Source of the DNA: Pomacea canaliculata
Taxonomy: Eukaryota > Mollusca > Gastropoda > Architaenioglossa > Ampullariidae
Direction: 5' to 3'
DNA: 64,000 bases
NCBI RefSeq assembly: GCF_003073045.1
Contig: NW_020229206.1
Span: 1 to 64,000 of the forward strand
The notes under the pieces were generated by a model. It did not search any database. It was given only the letters and a program-made list of their open reading frames with translations, and was not told the origin of the DNA. The number at the start of each line of letters is the position of its first letter. Positions within the stretch are counted from its first letter, which is position 1. A program made the position numbers and the translations under genes. Of the stretch, positions 23,101 through 32,844 are shown in pieces.

Positions 23101-26100
23101 GTGTATCTCAGTTTAACAGTGATTGGTCACAAATTCAGTCTTGAAATATGAGAGGGATCAGCTACTTTTATTATAAAAGTAAAATACGGCAGCCCATAGC
23201 CTAGTGTTCCTGAGCTAAGCAATGACATGACTTTATTTATCCCAGAGGACAATTAGTAGCAGCTCTATAAAGAAGCAAGGGTTAACACCACACAACACAA
23301 CAACAATCAACAATACCATGAAACATTTGTAACCGAGTGGTGTTGTGATTGAGGGGAGTCTAACAGTCACCACAACAGTCCAGCACTCAAACCAGAAGGC
23401 TGGAGCCTGTCAGCAGTTACACAATTCTTTTAATGTCAATAGATCTACAGTCACGGCTGCGTCGCTTGTCTCGCGTCTTCTCTTCGTAGTTTTCTCCCCT
23501 GTCCTTACGTTTCAGCTCTGCCCTTGTAGCAAGATAGGACCTCTCCTCAAGATCCGAAGTTCCTCGAGGTATGCAGACGCTGGGTTTTCTAGTGTTGCTG
23601 AATGGATTAGCAGACATTTTCGTGGTATTTTTTTATCAAAACCAAAAATAAAGCGTGAGTTGTATGTGTTTAGCTTTTTTCATGTTATTTTTATTTAAAT
23701 TTGACTTGTAGTTACTCCTTAGCAGACGATCAAACACCCACTCGCGCAGTGATATCAAAGAAAAATAGTCCCACTATACATATTTCTTTGCAAGCTGTAA
23801 TTATTTGAAACTAAAAGTTTTACGTGTTTCTCTACTGTTAACTTTAACTTTGTAGTATGCACAGACCATTGGTTCTCGCTGAGAGCTCGGTTCTGTCCTT
23901 ACAACACCTTGAGGGGAGTTCGAATCTTGAGGAGAGGTCCTATCTTGCTACACCCTTATATACCTCGCGGGTGGGTTACTTTTCGCGCTCTTTTGCATCA
24001 GCGTACTTTTCGCGCTCTTTTGCATCAGCGTACTTTTCGCGCTCTTTTGCATCAGCGTTATTTTCGCGGTCTTTCACAATCGTACCTTTACTTACTGGCA
24101 TGCATCAGCAGATCTATCTAACAAGCGCTGGACTACCGGCCCTCTACATCCCCGCCGACTCTTTCTCTAACAGCGCCCTCGCTGATGAGCTTTTGCTAGC
24201 AATACTAGGGCTGGTATACAAGCTCGCCTAATATGCTTACGACGGTGGGGCAGGTATCTTAAATATTTTAAATCAAGAAACATCTGTTGCTGCTGAGGCA
24301 CAATGTGTCTATAAGGGCAGGCATTCCGTCAATGTCTCGTGTGTCATCCCTGTCAATGACATTTGGTAGGCGCAGCCGTGGCAAAACAAGAAGAAAAATA
24401 AACAAAATATCAAGACAAACTAATCAATGCTTACACCACATCTATGTTATCTACAGTCTCAATGAATAGTGTCATACAACCGTTTTCTCCCCATGTGAGT
24501 TTTAGGCCTGTCTAACAGCAAACCGCGGCTGGAATACTGCAGGCACTGTCCCTTCTGGAATCACACTTACTGTCATATCAGGCACCACAGATACTGTCAT
24601 TTCTGAAACCACAGGCACTGTCAGTTTTGGTACTGTCATATCTGGCACCGCACACACTGTCACTTCTGGCACCACAGGCACTGTCACTTTTGGTATTAAT
24701 CTTGTTCTGGCTTGATGGGGTGGAAGAGTACCATACCAGAACGGAGTTTCTTCGTCACTGTCGTAGTCCTGACAATTCTGTGTCTCCGGCAGTTGAATGT
24801 CTTCTAACTGCAGAGACGACTTCGCTGCTCTGTTGTCGCTATTGAGGGTCAGTGCAGGGCCGTCAACAAGGGGCCTGACTGTATACACAGCACTGTCATC
24901 AACTGGCCGGCTGGAGATATTACAGGTACTCCGGCCGCTCCGCCCATGGAATCTGTCCCGTTGCAGTTCTGCTTGGCTTTGCCGTCGCTGTGGTTGTCGC
25001 TGTTGTAGTTGCACCACTGGCTTGTTTTGAAACTTTTTCTTTGAAATCGGCCGGCGATCACTGCCCCGGCATTTCACTCCTCCGATACCACAGACGAACG
25101 TTGCTTCAACACCCTTGTATGACAGTCTGGGTTCAAATTCCACCACTTCACCTTTGCCGAGGCTGCGAAAGCCTGCCTTGTGAATAACTGAATGGTGGAC
25201 AAAGACGTCTTGATCGCCATTATCAGGTGTGATGAATCCCCATCCCTTTGCCACGTTGAACCACCTGCAGAAACCTCGCCTTCTGCCCCCTCCACCATCG
25301 CTGTCATGGGGAGTTGCTGGTCGCTGGCCGCTCCGCTGTCTTGTCTGCTGTCGTCGCATACATTTCTGTTTGTGCTGACGATCAGCCTCGAAGGGGAAAT
25401 CACGTTGCTGTGTCGTATGAAGCCGGGAGGCCGCCTCCATCTCCAGCTGTCTGACTCGTGCAGTCAGACGATCTATCTCATCCTCCCTGTCATTACACAT
25501 CTCCTCTCTCTCTACACGTCGGGCCGTCTTGAGGAGATCAGCAAAAGAAGACCCATGGTCGGCCAGCTGTCTGGATGTTTCACGTCGGACCTGGCTGTTT
25601 CTCAGTCCTTTTACAAAGCGTGTCGCCAGGTGTGTACTGGATATGGCGTCGCTCAGCAGGCGATTTGCTTTCGCCTGTAAATTTCGCAGGGTCGCAGCAT
25701 ATTCAATGACCGCCTCCTTACTCTGCTGTCGGCGGTTATAAAAACTGGCAACAATGTCTATAGCATCTCTCCGCTCGCCGTATGCCTCTCTCAAAATATC
25801 CAGAATCTTTTCCGGCGTGTCTATCATGTCATGAGGGAACATCAGAACTCGCCGTCTAGCAGGTCCCTCCAGCGCGTTGAGAACATAGACACACGCCGCA
25901 TTCTCAGGCATCGGGCTTAGGGCAAGACCTATCTCCACCTCTCTTTCAAACTCGTCACTTGGCCCTCCGGCAAACTTCTGAAGACGGAATAAATGACCTG
26001 TTCGTACAGCCTCTGCTGTAAGATCGCCATCTGCAGCCATTGTGTGCACTTCTCTGCTGACACGGATCCTGCTCGCAGCGCCAAAAGATGTAACCGAGTG

Positions 26101-29100
26101 GTGTTGTGATTGAGGGGAGTCTAACAGTCACCACAACAGTCCAGCACTCAAACCAGAAGGCTGGAGCCTGTCAGCAGTTACACAATTCTTTTAATGTCAA
26201 TAGATCTACAGTCACGGCTGCGTCGCTTGTCTCGCGTCTTCTCTGCGGAGTTTTCTCCCCTGTCCTTACGTTTCAGCTCTGCCCTTATATACCTCGCGGG
26301 TGGGTTACTTTTCGCGCTCTTTTGCATCAGCGTACTTTTCGCGCTCTTTTGCATCAGCGTACTTTTCGCGCTCTTTTGCATCAGCGTACTTTTCGCGCTC
26401 TTTTGCATCAGCGTACTTTTCGCGCTCTTTTGCATCAGCGTACTTTTCGCGCTCTTTTGCATCAGCGTTATTTTCGCGCTCTTTCACAATCGTACCTTTA
26501 CTTACTGGCATGCATCAGCAGATCTATCTAACAAGCGCTGGACTACCGGCCCTCTACACATTCATACCCACCACACCACACAGACTGCCATACAGTCACA
26601 TGGCTAAAACAACAGAGGGTTAGGCAAGCCTCAATCTGTTGGTCCTGCATGCAGGCACACAAAATCAGCAGTCCAGTGAAAGCTGACAGAACTCTCCTGA
26701 TAGGACACATTATTATCACATAGAATTGAATAAACTTTTAAAAAATATCTTCCTGTTTCACAGAGTCTGAAGGTCACTTAGGGTTGTCCCAGTAGCTTTT
26801 GGGTAGGTGTATACAACATGATTCAAACTATTCTTGTCCATATCAAATTACATGATACAAAGATTTTATACTTCAAACTGTCACTTTCAATACATCAGTC
26901 ATTTTCCCCGTCAGTTACTGAGTAACAGCTCAAGTTCCTGCACTCCAAGCATACCTTTTATCTTAATAATCAGTTAACTTTGAATGTCCCCTACAAAGGT
27001 TTATTTTTGTCAGGTGTTTATTATCCCAAAGGTTTTACTGACCTTGTTTCAGGGCCCTGATCTTAGCCTTCTTGCTGTTAAGAACTGTCACAAACTGAGA
27101 CACATTATTGAGAACAAACATTAGTGATGAGTGTCACACTGCATAACCTAGAGTCTCCTGTTTAATGTTAATCTCTCCTTACCAGGTAATTCTTGACTGC
27201 TGTTTAACAGAATATTAGAAAGTGGACAAAACACACATCTGTGAATGTTTTCAATGGAAGAAGAGGTACATATGTAAGTGTTTGTCTATAAATGCAAGTG
27301 CACACACATGCAAGCCTGTGTGTGTGTGTGAGTGTGTTAAAATAAGCATACATCTATGGGTGTGGTATGAGATCACACTAATGCTCTCAGGTATACGCTA
27401 TTCTTGCTTGCTCTGATGAGAATTTAGCTTATTTGAATAGCACTCATATTATGAACATAGAATCTTTCTCTTTCTGAAAAATACTAGTACTAAAATTTCT
27501 CAAACATTTGATGCAATGAACAGACACTGACCTTGGAGTACAAATCTCTTTCCAGCTCCTCTTTAGCACTCACACACTTTTCCAGACGCTGCAACAAAGC
27601 AGCACATATTGCAGTCTATTTGCCTTCACAGTGCAGGATACAGCGATAAATTACTCCACTAGACAATGTGCAGGTAGCAGTAAGTACATCTCATGTGCAA
27701 AACTGCTCTGACAATTAATTTCACAGTCAAATAAGATTAACAATGTACTATCTACTGTAAAACAAAACAAATGCAGCTGTTTAGAAATGATGGCAACTTA
27801 TGCTTCAAAACAGTGATAAAAAGATGTCTTGCACTCCATGGAAATCATGATTCATGAGTACAGAACTATAATACATTCATTTGCTGAGGGATGACTATAA
27901 TAGTTGAAAACAACATCCTGTTTACAACCAGAATAAATACTTAACTCTTACAACCATACAAAAATCTCAATACAGTGTATTAAGATTGGAGATAAGTCTT
28001 TAAAAGGCATTTCTACCCCTTAAAGGTTAACCTGAGTAAGACATGAAAGTTACCAGGAAGTTAAACAAAACATACAACATTCATTAGTTTATTACAAAAA
28101 ATACACTGTACATTTTTAATTACTATTGCACATGATGCAAGAGCTCAGATCACATGGTTATAGGGGATTGCTCAGTCAGTCAGCTGGCTTATAAGGTAAG
28201 GTAAAGGTCTTTTGAGATCCTTGAGGAGTGAGGTGTTAGAGACCTCAGGACCTTTATGTGAGGGTGGTGCCCATCTCATCTCCCTCACTGCCTTACCTTC
28301 CCCAACCCTCTGTGGAGTCAGGTACCCATTCCCACCAGTCGACTAAGGGAAGCTTGCTGTTCTACCCAGGTATCGTACCAGCATGACTCTCAGTTTAGAC
28401 ACCAGCCCTCTAACCGCTCGGCTATCTCGCTTAGGTTAGCCTCAAACTTTTGTGAATATTTTTTTTATCAAAATCTTAGACATTATGTCAGTACCAACAG
28501 TTTTATCATGCCTATTTTTAAGTTAAAATGTTTAGATAATGTGACCATTGTTCTGTCAATGATATTCCTTTTAAATCAAGCATGGCTTGTCATCACCTTT
28601 AGTGCATTTTGTCGTTCTTGTGACAGCCTCTGGTTTTCAGTCTCTAAAGAGTGAATTCTGTTGTGTAATTCTTCTGCTGAGCCAATGCAGGCATCAAATA
28701 TATGGGCAAGGGCCCTAACTGCATCTGTTTGGCTATGAAGAAGCACACTGCCCATAAGTATCTGGTACAGAAATGGCAAAGATATATTAAAAGTTGACAA
28801 CATTGTTTATCTTCAAATAAATAAATTTGAATTTATGCAAAGGCCTTATATGGACAGACAAAATATCATTTTAGCATAGTACTGATAGCCCTGTACTAGT
28901 AAAGTTTGTAATTTTTCCAAGAAAATTGATAGGATATGGTAGTGATAGTATGAAACATTTGTATGTTGCTTTTTAATTAAAGGGATTCTAAAGGCAAAAT
29001 AAAACTGCTTAGAATCGCGTAAAGAGTAGGATAAATTTGAATCTCGTCTATTTATATGTGTGTTCATGTGGAAAACGTTGAAGGTTTTTAGTAGATTTTT

Positions 29101-30601
29101 GTGTTTAATTAGAAAAATTACACGGGACTCTTTTTTTGCTTCCACGAAGTCTCGTTCTCCGTCACGTGACCCTTTGACGTGTGGTTTCCATAGTGAGAAC
29201 CATGCCTTGAAAATGTGCTGCACCCGATTGCCACAAAAAGATGGAAAAAGATTCAAAATTTTCTTTTCATCAGTTTCCGAAAGACAGAGCCTTACAAGCC
29301 TTACACACAGAGTGCATCATACAAATAAACAGACAACTACAAATCTTCGCAATGACCACAGACACTTCCTGTGCGTGTGACATCATAAGGAGACTGATGT
29401 CACAAGGAGACTCGTCTGCTTCACCATCTCAGGAAGATATCGTGGTTACTCAGCGGAAGGACACAAGGGTCGATTTCACTGGATTTTTTCAATGTTTATA
29501 AACATCGGCAATCGAAATAGTGCTAATAAGTGGTAATTAAGTGAGAAACGAATCCTTTATTTCTCCTGTGTTGCTCTCGTGCTCTGTAATTGTAACTAAA
29601 TATAGTTTTGAAACGTTTGACCGTTGCCAGAGCCTTATCACAAGCCTTGAGTATCCCTTTAAGCTCTAATAGGTGAAAAAAGCACAAAAAAATATGTATC
29701 ACCTTTCATAAAAACTAGCATAATTAAGTAACAATGAATTAAGAAAGAACAGCACACTTCTATAATGACTTGAAGCAAAACTGTGCAGTATAATATCTTG
29801 CAACATTTCTCAACTGTATAACAGCTTTATATGATGCAGAAATCTCATTTCCTCAAATATTAGCTATACCTTGATATCTTCTGTTGCTGCCTTCTTCCAG
29901 AGGAAGTCCACCACCCCTTCTGCTTGCTGTTTAAGATGGTAGGCAAAGCTGAACTCACTACTATGAGGTTTTGTCAAAGCCATGACAGTTTGGCCGACAT
30001 AACTGTTGAAATCCATCTTCAGATTAGAGCTCAAAGAATCAAGATCCTCCTCAGTTACTGAAATCAAAATTAAATTTTTTTATGACTACCATTTATCTAA
30101 TACACAGTTCTGCATTCTCAAAAAGATGACAGAGTTGTGATCATGAAGCTAAGCAGTTTTGATGATCACTTGTTGCCTGTGATGAAGTTTACCTTTAATA
30201 ATTTGGGGGAACAGCCATCTTCAGCATATTAGATACTGATTGAGATTTGAATCACAAAAATTGAAGCAATTAACTGTTGAGTGCCATTTCGTAATGCATT
30301 CCCTTTGCTAGTTTTATGTTGTGGTGTTAAATTTACATCTTGAAAAAAAAGTTGAACTAAAGAGTAAATGGATAAATCGATCCAATATACCGTTATTTCT
30401 TCACAAACTAAATTAAAATATTTTACAAAGGTTTGCTAAAAATGTCAAAGAACTCATCTTACACTCCCCCTCCCAAAACTGTTCTCCATCGGTAAGCATC
30501 AAATGCAATCCTTCCTTGCCCTCAGATTTTAGACGAGTCAGAAGGAAACATGTCTTGTTCCTCCAGTCAGTTAGCTGCAGTTTCACAAATGATGTATCCA
30601 T
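20163..30601 (-). CDS. XRCC4: XRCC4, DNA ligase IV cofactor in non-homologous end joining
   Basis: Eleven exons join in phase (high to low): 30601-30463, 30057-29870, 28761-28597, 27588-27532, 27094-27043, 22914-22894, 22461-22350, 21145-21112, 20843-20728, 20602-20504, 20265-20163, giving 361 codons plus stop (human protein 336). The globular head is exons 1-3 (LHLMLTDGEQFWEGE). The stalk is a coiled coil: NRIHSLETENQRLSQERQNA, then RLEKCVSAKEELERDLYSK and FVTVLNSKKAKIRALK, the conserved segment that binds the ligase IV BRCT linker in vertebrates. The low-complexity tail carries KPAKKKRG (possible nuclear signal) and ends NLDTDDLLNDF, like the acidic vertebrate end. It should act in the nucleus, bridging DNA ends with XLF and ligase IV. 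The start at 30601 is the first ATG of the head; a TTCCAG acceptor just upstream suggests a 5' UTR intron. Exon 6 is a 21-nt microexon, and the intron after exon 8 begins GC. Confidence 0.92.
21146..22349 (-). other. XRCC4 intron with a degenerate tandem repeat
   Basis: AT-rich intron. From about 21,770 to 22,175 it holds loosely repeated units with GTACAATGTCAGT, TTATATTGTAG and GCTTTTGTTGTATTAGGATAG, roughly 50-60 bp apart. No coding signal. Confidence 0.6.
22894..22914 (-). CDS. XRCC4: XRCC4 microexon (7 codons)
   Basis: A 21-nt exon bounded by TTTTTGTAG and GTAAGC. It joins phase 1 to phase 1, producing GDEEIMDEE between the end of the ligase IV-binding helix and the Ser-rich tail. The length is a multiple of three, so it could be skipped without a frame change. 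Confidence 0.75.
23328..24148 (-). repeat. 3' LTR of the Gag-CSD element, with nested insertion
   Basis: Shares ends and sequence with the 26,089-26,558 LTR but carries three instead of six full copies of the 27-bp U3 repeat, and a 428-bp inverted-repeat element at 23,525-23,952. Confidence 0.85.
23525..23952. mobile_element. 428-bp inverted-repeat transposon (MITE) nested in the LTR
   Basis: Ends are mirror images for about 33 bp with one mismatch (TGTAGCAAGATAGGACCTCT inward on the left, its inverse on the right). It is flanked by a 4-bp direct repeat CCCT at 23,521-23,524 and 23,953-23,956, while the intact LTR has a single CCCT at the same place. The interior is AT-rich without coding capacity. 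Superfamily not determined. Confidence 0.85.
24502..26049 (-). CDS. Gag protein with LIN28-like cold-shock domain (LTR-element gene)
   Basis: Open frame of 515 codons inside the LTR element. Residues about 20-175 look like a Ty3/gypsy-type capsid (FEREVEIGLAL, LNALEGPARRRV, TPEKILDILREAYGERR, FYNRRQQ, FVKGLRNSQVRRE). Residues about 175-210 form a coiled coil. A basic Gly-rich linker leads to a cold-shock domain at about 258-323: CRWFNVAKGWGFI (RNP1-like), DVFVHHS (RNP2), HKAGFRSLGKGEVVEF and a GIGG end, in the same order as animal LIN28. No CCHC zinc knuckle is present, so the cold-shock fold probably supplies RNA binding in its place. The C-terminus has repeats of the TVPVVPEMTV type. The cold-shock part is likely host-derived (inference). 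The family assignment rests on motifs only. Confidence 0.85.
   Translation of the reverse strand: MHTMAADGDLTAEAVRTGHLFRLQKFAGGPSDEFEREVEIGLALSPMPENAACVYVLNALEGPARRRVLMFPHDMIDTPEKILDILREAYGERRDAIDIVASFYNRRQQSKEAVIEYAATLRNLQAKANRLLSDAISSTHLATRFVKGLRNSQVRRETSRQLADHGSSFADLLKTARRVEREEMCNDREDEIDRLTARVRQLEMEAASRLHTTQQRDFPFEADRQHKQKCMRRQQTRQRSGQRPATPHDSDGGGGRRRGFCRWFNVAKGWGFITPDNGDQDVFVHHSVIHKAGFRSLGKGEVVEFEPRLSYKGVEATFVCGIGGVKCRGSDRRPISKKKFQNKPVVQLQQRQPQRRQSQAELQRDRFHGRSGRSTCNISSRPVDDSAVYTVRPLVDGPALTLNSDNRAAKSSLQLEDIQLPETQNCQDYDSDEETPFWYGTLPPHQARTRLIPKVTVPVVPEVTVCAVPDMTVPKLTVPVVSEMTVSVVPDMTVSVIPEGTVPAVFQPRFAVRQA
26089..26558 (-). repeat. 5' LTR of the Gag-CSD element
   Basis: 470-bp LTR. Read on the minus strand, six full copies of a 27-bp unit containing GATGCAAAAGAGCGCGAAAA lie just upstream of GGTATATAAGG, a good TATA box, so the array is placed like a U3 enhancer. 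Transcription of the element would then run into gag, in the same direction as XRCC4. Confidence 0.85.
28195..28430 (-). mobile_element. tRNA-derived SINE
   Basis: The minus strand starts GCGAGATAGCCGAGCGGTTA (A box in a Ser/Leu tRNA-like head), then a B box-like GGTACGATACC, then a body with GGGGAAGGTAAGGCAGTGAG and an AAGGTCTTTT-type end. The body is shared with copies near 8.0 and 9.1 kb. It lies in an XRCC4 intron, same strand as the gene. Confidence 0.8.
28977..29662 (+). mobile_element. Non-autonomous DNA element carrying a partial THAP domain
   Basis: About 686 bp bounded by imperfect inverted ends TTAAAGGGATTCTAAAGGC and GCCTTGAGTATCCCTTTAA. Inside, the plus strand encodes CAAPDCHKKMEKDSKFSFHQ then FPKDRALQALHTEC, the start of a THAP zinc finger (CxxC region and the FHxFP motif), continuing to a stop at 29,501. 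The second half of the finger and any transposase are not seen, and an in-frame stop lies just before the first Cys. THAP fingers belong to P-type transposases and domesticated host proteins; a P-like origin is likely. No clear target duplication was found. It lies in an XRCC4 intron, opposite strand. Confidence 0.6.
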
Positions 30602-30998
30602 CCTTTTTCAGAAAATCTCTGGAAAAAATCTACTTTTACTCACATTCCAAGGTCTCGAAGAACTGTTTCTCAAAAAATAAATGAAGAGTTAACTGGAAGA
30701 GTGCAGCAAATTAACCTAACATAAACCTCAGTATCTGCTAAAGACAAAGGGAGATGATGTTTGCATGTTTAAATATAGTCCAAATAACGGCCTAATTAGC
30801 GTTTCGAAACGGGTGGGACTTTTAAAAAAGAAATCCACGCTCTCTCGAGGAAGGCGATAGGAACCTTTTTCTATCAGTAACATCATATGCAAGGGTATAA
30901 TTTATTTCAGAGAGTCAATCAGACACTGACTCCAAAATGACGCCATTGGTTTCTTACAGGTTTCAAACCGAAGAGGGCAGAGCACAGATCATAGAAGC
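30602..30998 (-). promoter_or_regulatory. Putative XRCC4 promoter and 5' UTR region
   Basis: The 397 bases between the stop of the upstream minus-strand gene (30,999) and the XRCC4 ATG must hold the XRCC4 start site if both models are right. A pyrimidine-rich TTTTTTCCAG just before the ATG may be a 5' UTR acceptor. No TATA box is obvious. Confidence 0.35.
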
Positions 30999-32296
30999 TC
31001 AGACGTATATAGGGGATATCAGTTCGTGATAGAAGTCGATGGGGTAGAGGCAGCGCACGGACACTACCGGAAGTTTACATTCATCGACAAGCCTTTGGTG
31101 TAAGAGGGATTCTAATTGGTTGTTGCAAAGGTCAAGATCAATTCGGGCCACTTCCGTCAACACGTAGTCATGCTGTGAAAGATCTTTAGAAATGGTTAGG
31201 AAATTCTTAAACCTTTGACCTTCTCTATATTCTTTTCTGATGCATAGAAAATTACTTCTAAATGAAATTTTTCTAAAGACTGTTTTTTCATCAGACTCGT
31301 ATATTTTAACTATAGTGCAATTGAATTGCAGACGCATTTTCACTTCTGCCAGAATCCCAGCAGGAACCATGTCGGGTGTAATGCTAGTTGACATTAAAGA
31401 GTTAGATGTTCCCATGTATTGTTTATTCTAGTATTGACGATACATTTATATATTTGATAAATATAGGTGTTTCTTTCGTCATGCAGTATTAAAAAAAAAC
31501 TATGTCACAAGCAATATGCTAAAACTTACCAGGTCTGGCTGTAATGAAAACGTGTATTTTTGATTCTCTCATATATTTTACTAGCTTTCATAAAGTGGAC
31601 CTTATATTTTTCAGTCTGGCTGTAATGAAAACGTGTATTTTTGATTCTCTCATATATTTTACTAGCTTTCATAAAGTGGACCTTATATTTTTCAGTCGGC
31701 TCTTTTTAATTTTCAAAGTCTACTGACGGTGATCCTGTTGTTGATATGTACCTGTGCATATCTACGGTCTATAGCCCCATCACTTCTGGACCGACACAAG
31801 ACAGGGTAATGCTTACTTTTTATTTCATCTCTCCTAAAAAAAAAAGAAAAATAAAAAAAACAACAACTTTGAATCTGTCATTGCTCTCTCTTTCTCTTGT
31901 TAATTTTATAGAAAATTTGTGTGGGAAGACAATCTTTTAAACTTTACTTTTCTATGCTGTTTCTTCTTGCAAGTATACAATTTTCATGAAATAAACTAAA
32001 ATCATTAATAATATTCTTACCTGGCTCCTTGGCTTGACATCAGCATCAGGTGTGTCTTGGAGTTGTTTGAGTGACTGTATATGCAAAAACTGTCTTTGGC
32101 CACTTCTTGTGTACCAAATGTTTTCTTTCATTATAGTCTTCACCATTAAATTCATTTCAAACAAATTTTTCACACGATACACAAAACAACAAGGGTGTAT
32201 CCCTACCAAGGCAAATGTCCCACATTGTTTTGCTTTGTGGAGAAAGCTGTCATAATAGGTCAACATTGAAGCAGATAACAAAGCTACAGTACACAA
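30999..32296 (-). CDS. Unrecognised gene, terminal exons (hypothetical protein)
   Basis: No family recognised. The last exon, 31383-30999, is open for 127 codons to a stop ([17 protein letters not shown] at its joined start, [11 protein letters not shown] at the end). It joins in phase to an exon ending at 31530 with a good donor (TG|GTAAGT). That exon runs from about 31,700 and encodes [20 protein letters not shown] plus RFHYSQT twice in tandem. Its acceptor is weak. Further exons are possible: 31833-31752 (strong poly-T acceptor, [15 protein letters not shown]) and one ending at 32021 ([17 protein letters not shown], donor GTAAGA) that opens at or before 32,290. The phases of these two do not fit each other directly, so an exon is missing or one call is wrong. 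The protein is hydrophilic, with no signal peptide or membrane segment in the seen part. It lies head-to-tail with XRCC4. Confidence 0.42.
31533..31694. repeat. Exact 81-bp tandem duplication inside a predicted exon
   Basis: Two copies, 31,533-31,613 and 31,614-31,694, identical by eye at every base. 81 is a multiple of three, so the minus-strand frame gains 27 residues without a shift. The identity implies a very recent event, or an assembly duplication. Confidence 0.9.
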
Positions 32297-32844
32297 AGAG
32301 ATAACTTCTAAAGATACAGTTGCTCTAACCTAATGCTTACATTATATTTCACTCATACAATTTGAATATCACCCTAATTATTTTTATTTATACTTGTTTA
32401 TAAAAGTAATGATTAGAACATAAAAGCATACTTTTGAAAATGTAAATGTATTATGGTATTGATATAACAGTATTACGGTGTTCATATGACACTATTATTG
32501 TGTTGATGTAGCTCATAAGCCATGTCAGTTTACTTTTAAGTGCTGACTTCATATGCTATGTTTAACTATTTCCTTACATTTCTTACTCCTGAATATGAAT
32601 GTCTTCATAGCCATAGTTCAGTTGCATCAATACATTTGTAATGAATGAGTTATAACATTGTGAACCGCTTATACTTTCCTGCACTAGCTTAACAACCACT
32701 GTTCCTTGGGAACTGTTGCATTACTTTCTTTTTTCCACTACCATGACTACCACCATTATTCATTGGGTCATGGGACCTTTATCATCCTTTCTCGAAATAA
32801 TAGTTGATTGGCCTGAAGAAGCCTACAGCTACAGCTTTCCACAT

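Larger units (their letters stand above)
23328..26558 (-). mobile_element. Gag-only LTR retrotransposon carrying a cold-shock domain (Ty3/gypsy group, Mag-like)
   Basis: Complete-looking non-autonomous LTR element in XRCC4 intron 5, same strand as the gene. LTRs run 26,089-26,558 (5' side) and 23,328-24,148 (3' side, enlarged by a nested insertion); both begin TG and end CA. A 4-bp duplication CATT flanks the element at 23,324-23,327 and 26,559-26,562. Just inside the 5' LTR, TGGCGCTGCGAGCAGGAT would pair with the 3' end of a tRNA-Ser, a primer used by Mag-type gypsy elements. One long gag frame fills the interior; no protease, reverse transcriptase or integrase is seen, so mobility would need help in trans. 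Outside a variable repeat array the two LTRs differ at only a few positions, so the insertion looks recent (order of 1% divergence). Confidence 0.85.

Noticed and set aside
24502-26049. A host LIN28 or domesticated Gag gene
   Set aside because: Matched LTRs, target duplication and primer site around the frame show it belongs to a mobile element; the cold-shock part alone resembles LIN28 and the CCHC part of LIN28 is absent.
26178-26511. Repeat protein frames (ADAKEREKY and FRALLHQRT units)
   Set aside because: They read the 27-bp LTR array in different frames; the array is a likely U3 control region, not coding.
31752-31833. A confirmed middle exon of the unrecognised gene
   Set aside because: The acceptor is strong and the frame open, but its entry phase does not match the exon ending at 32,021 and the next intron would be only about 52 bp, so it is kept as a possibility only.
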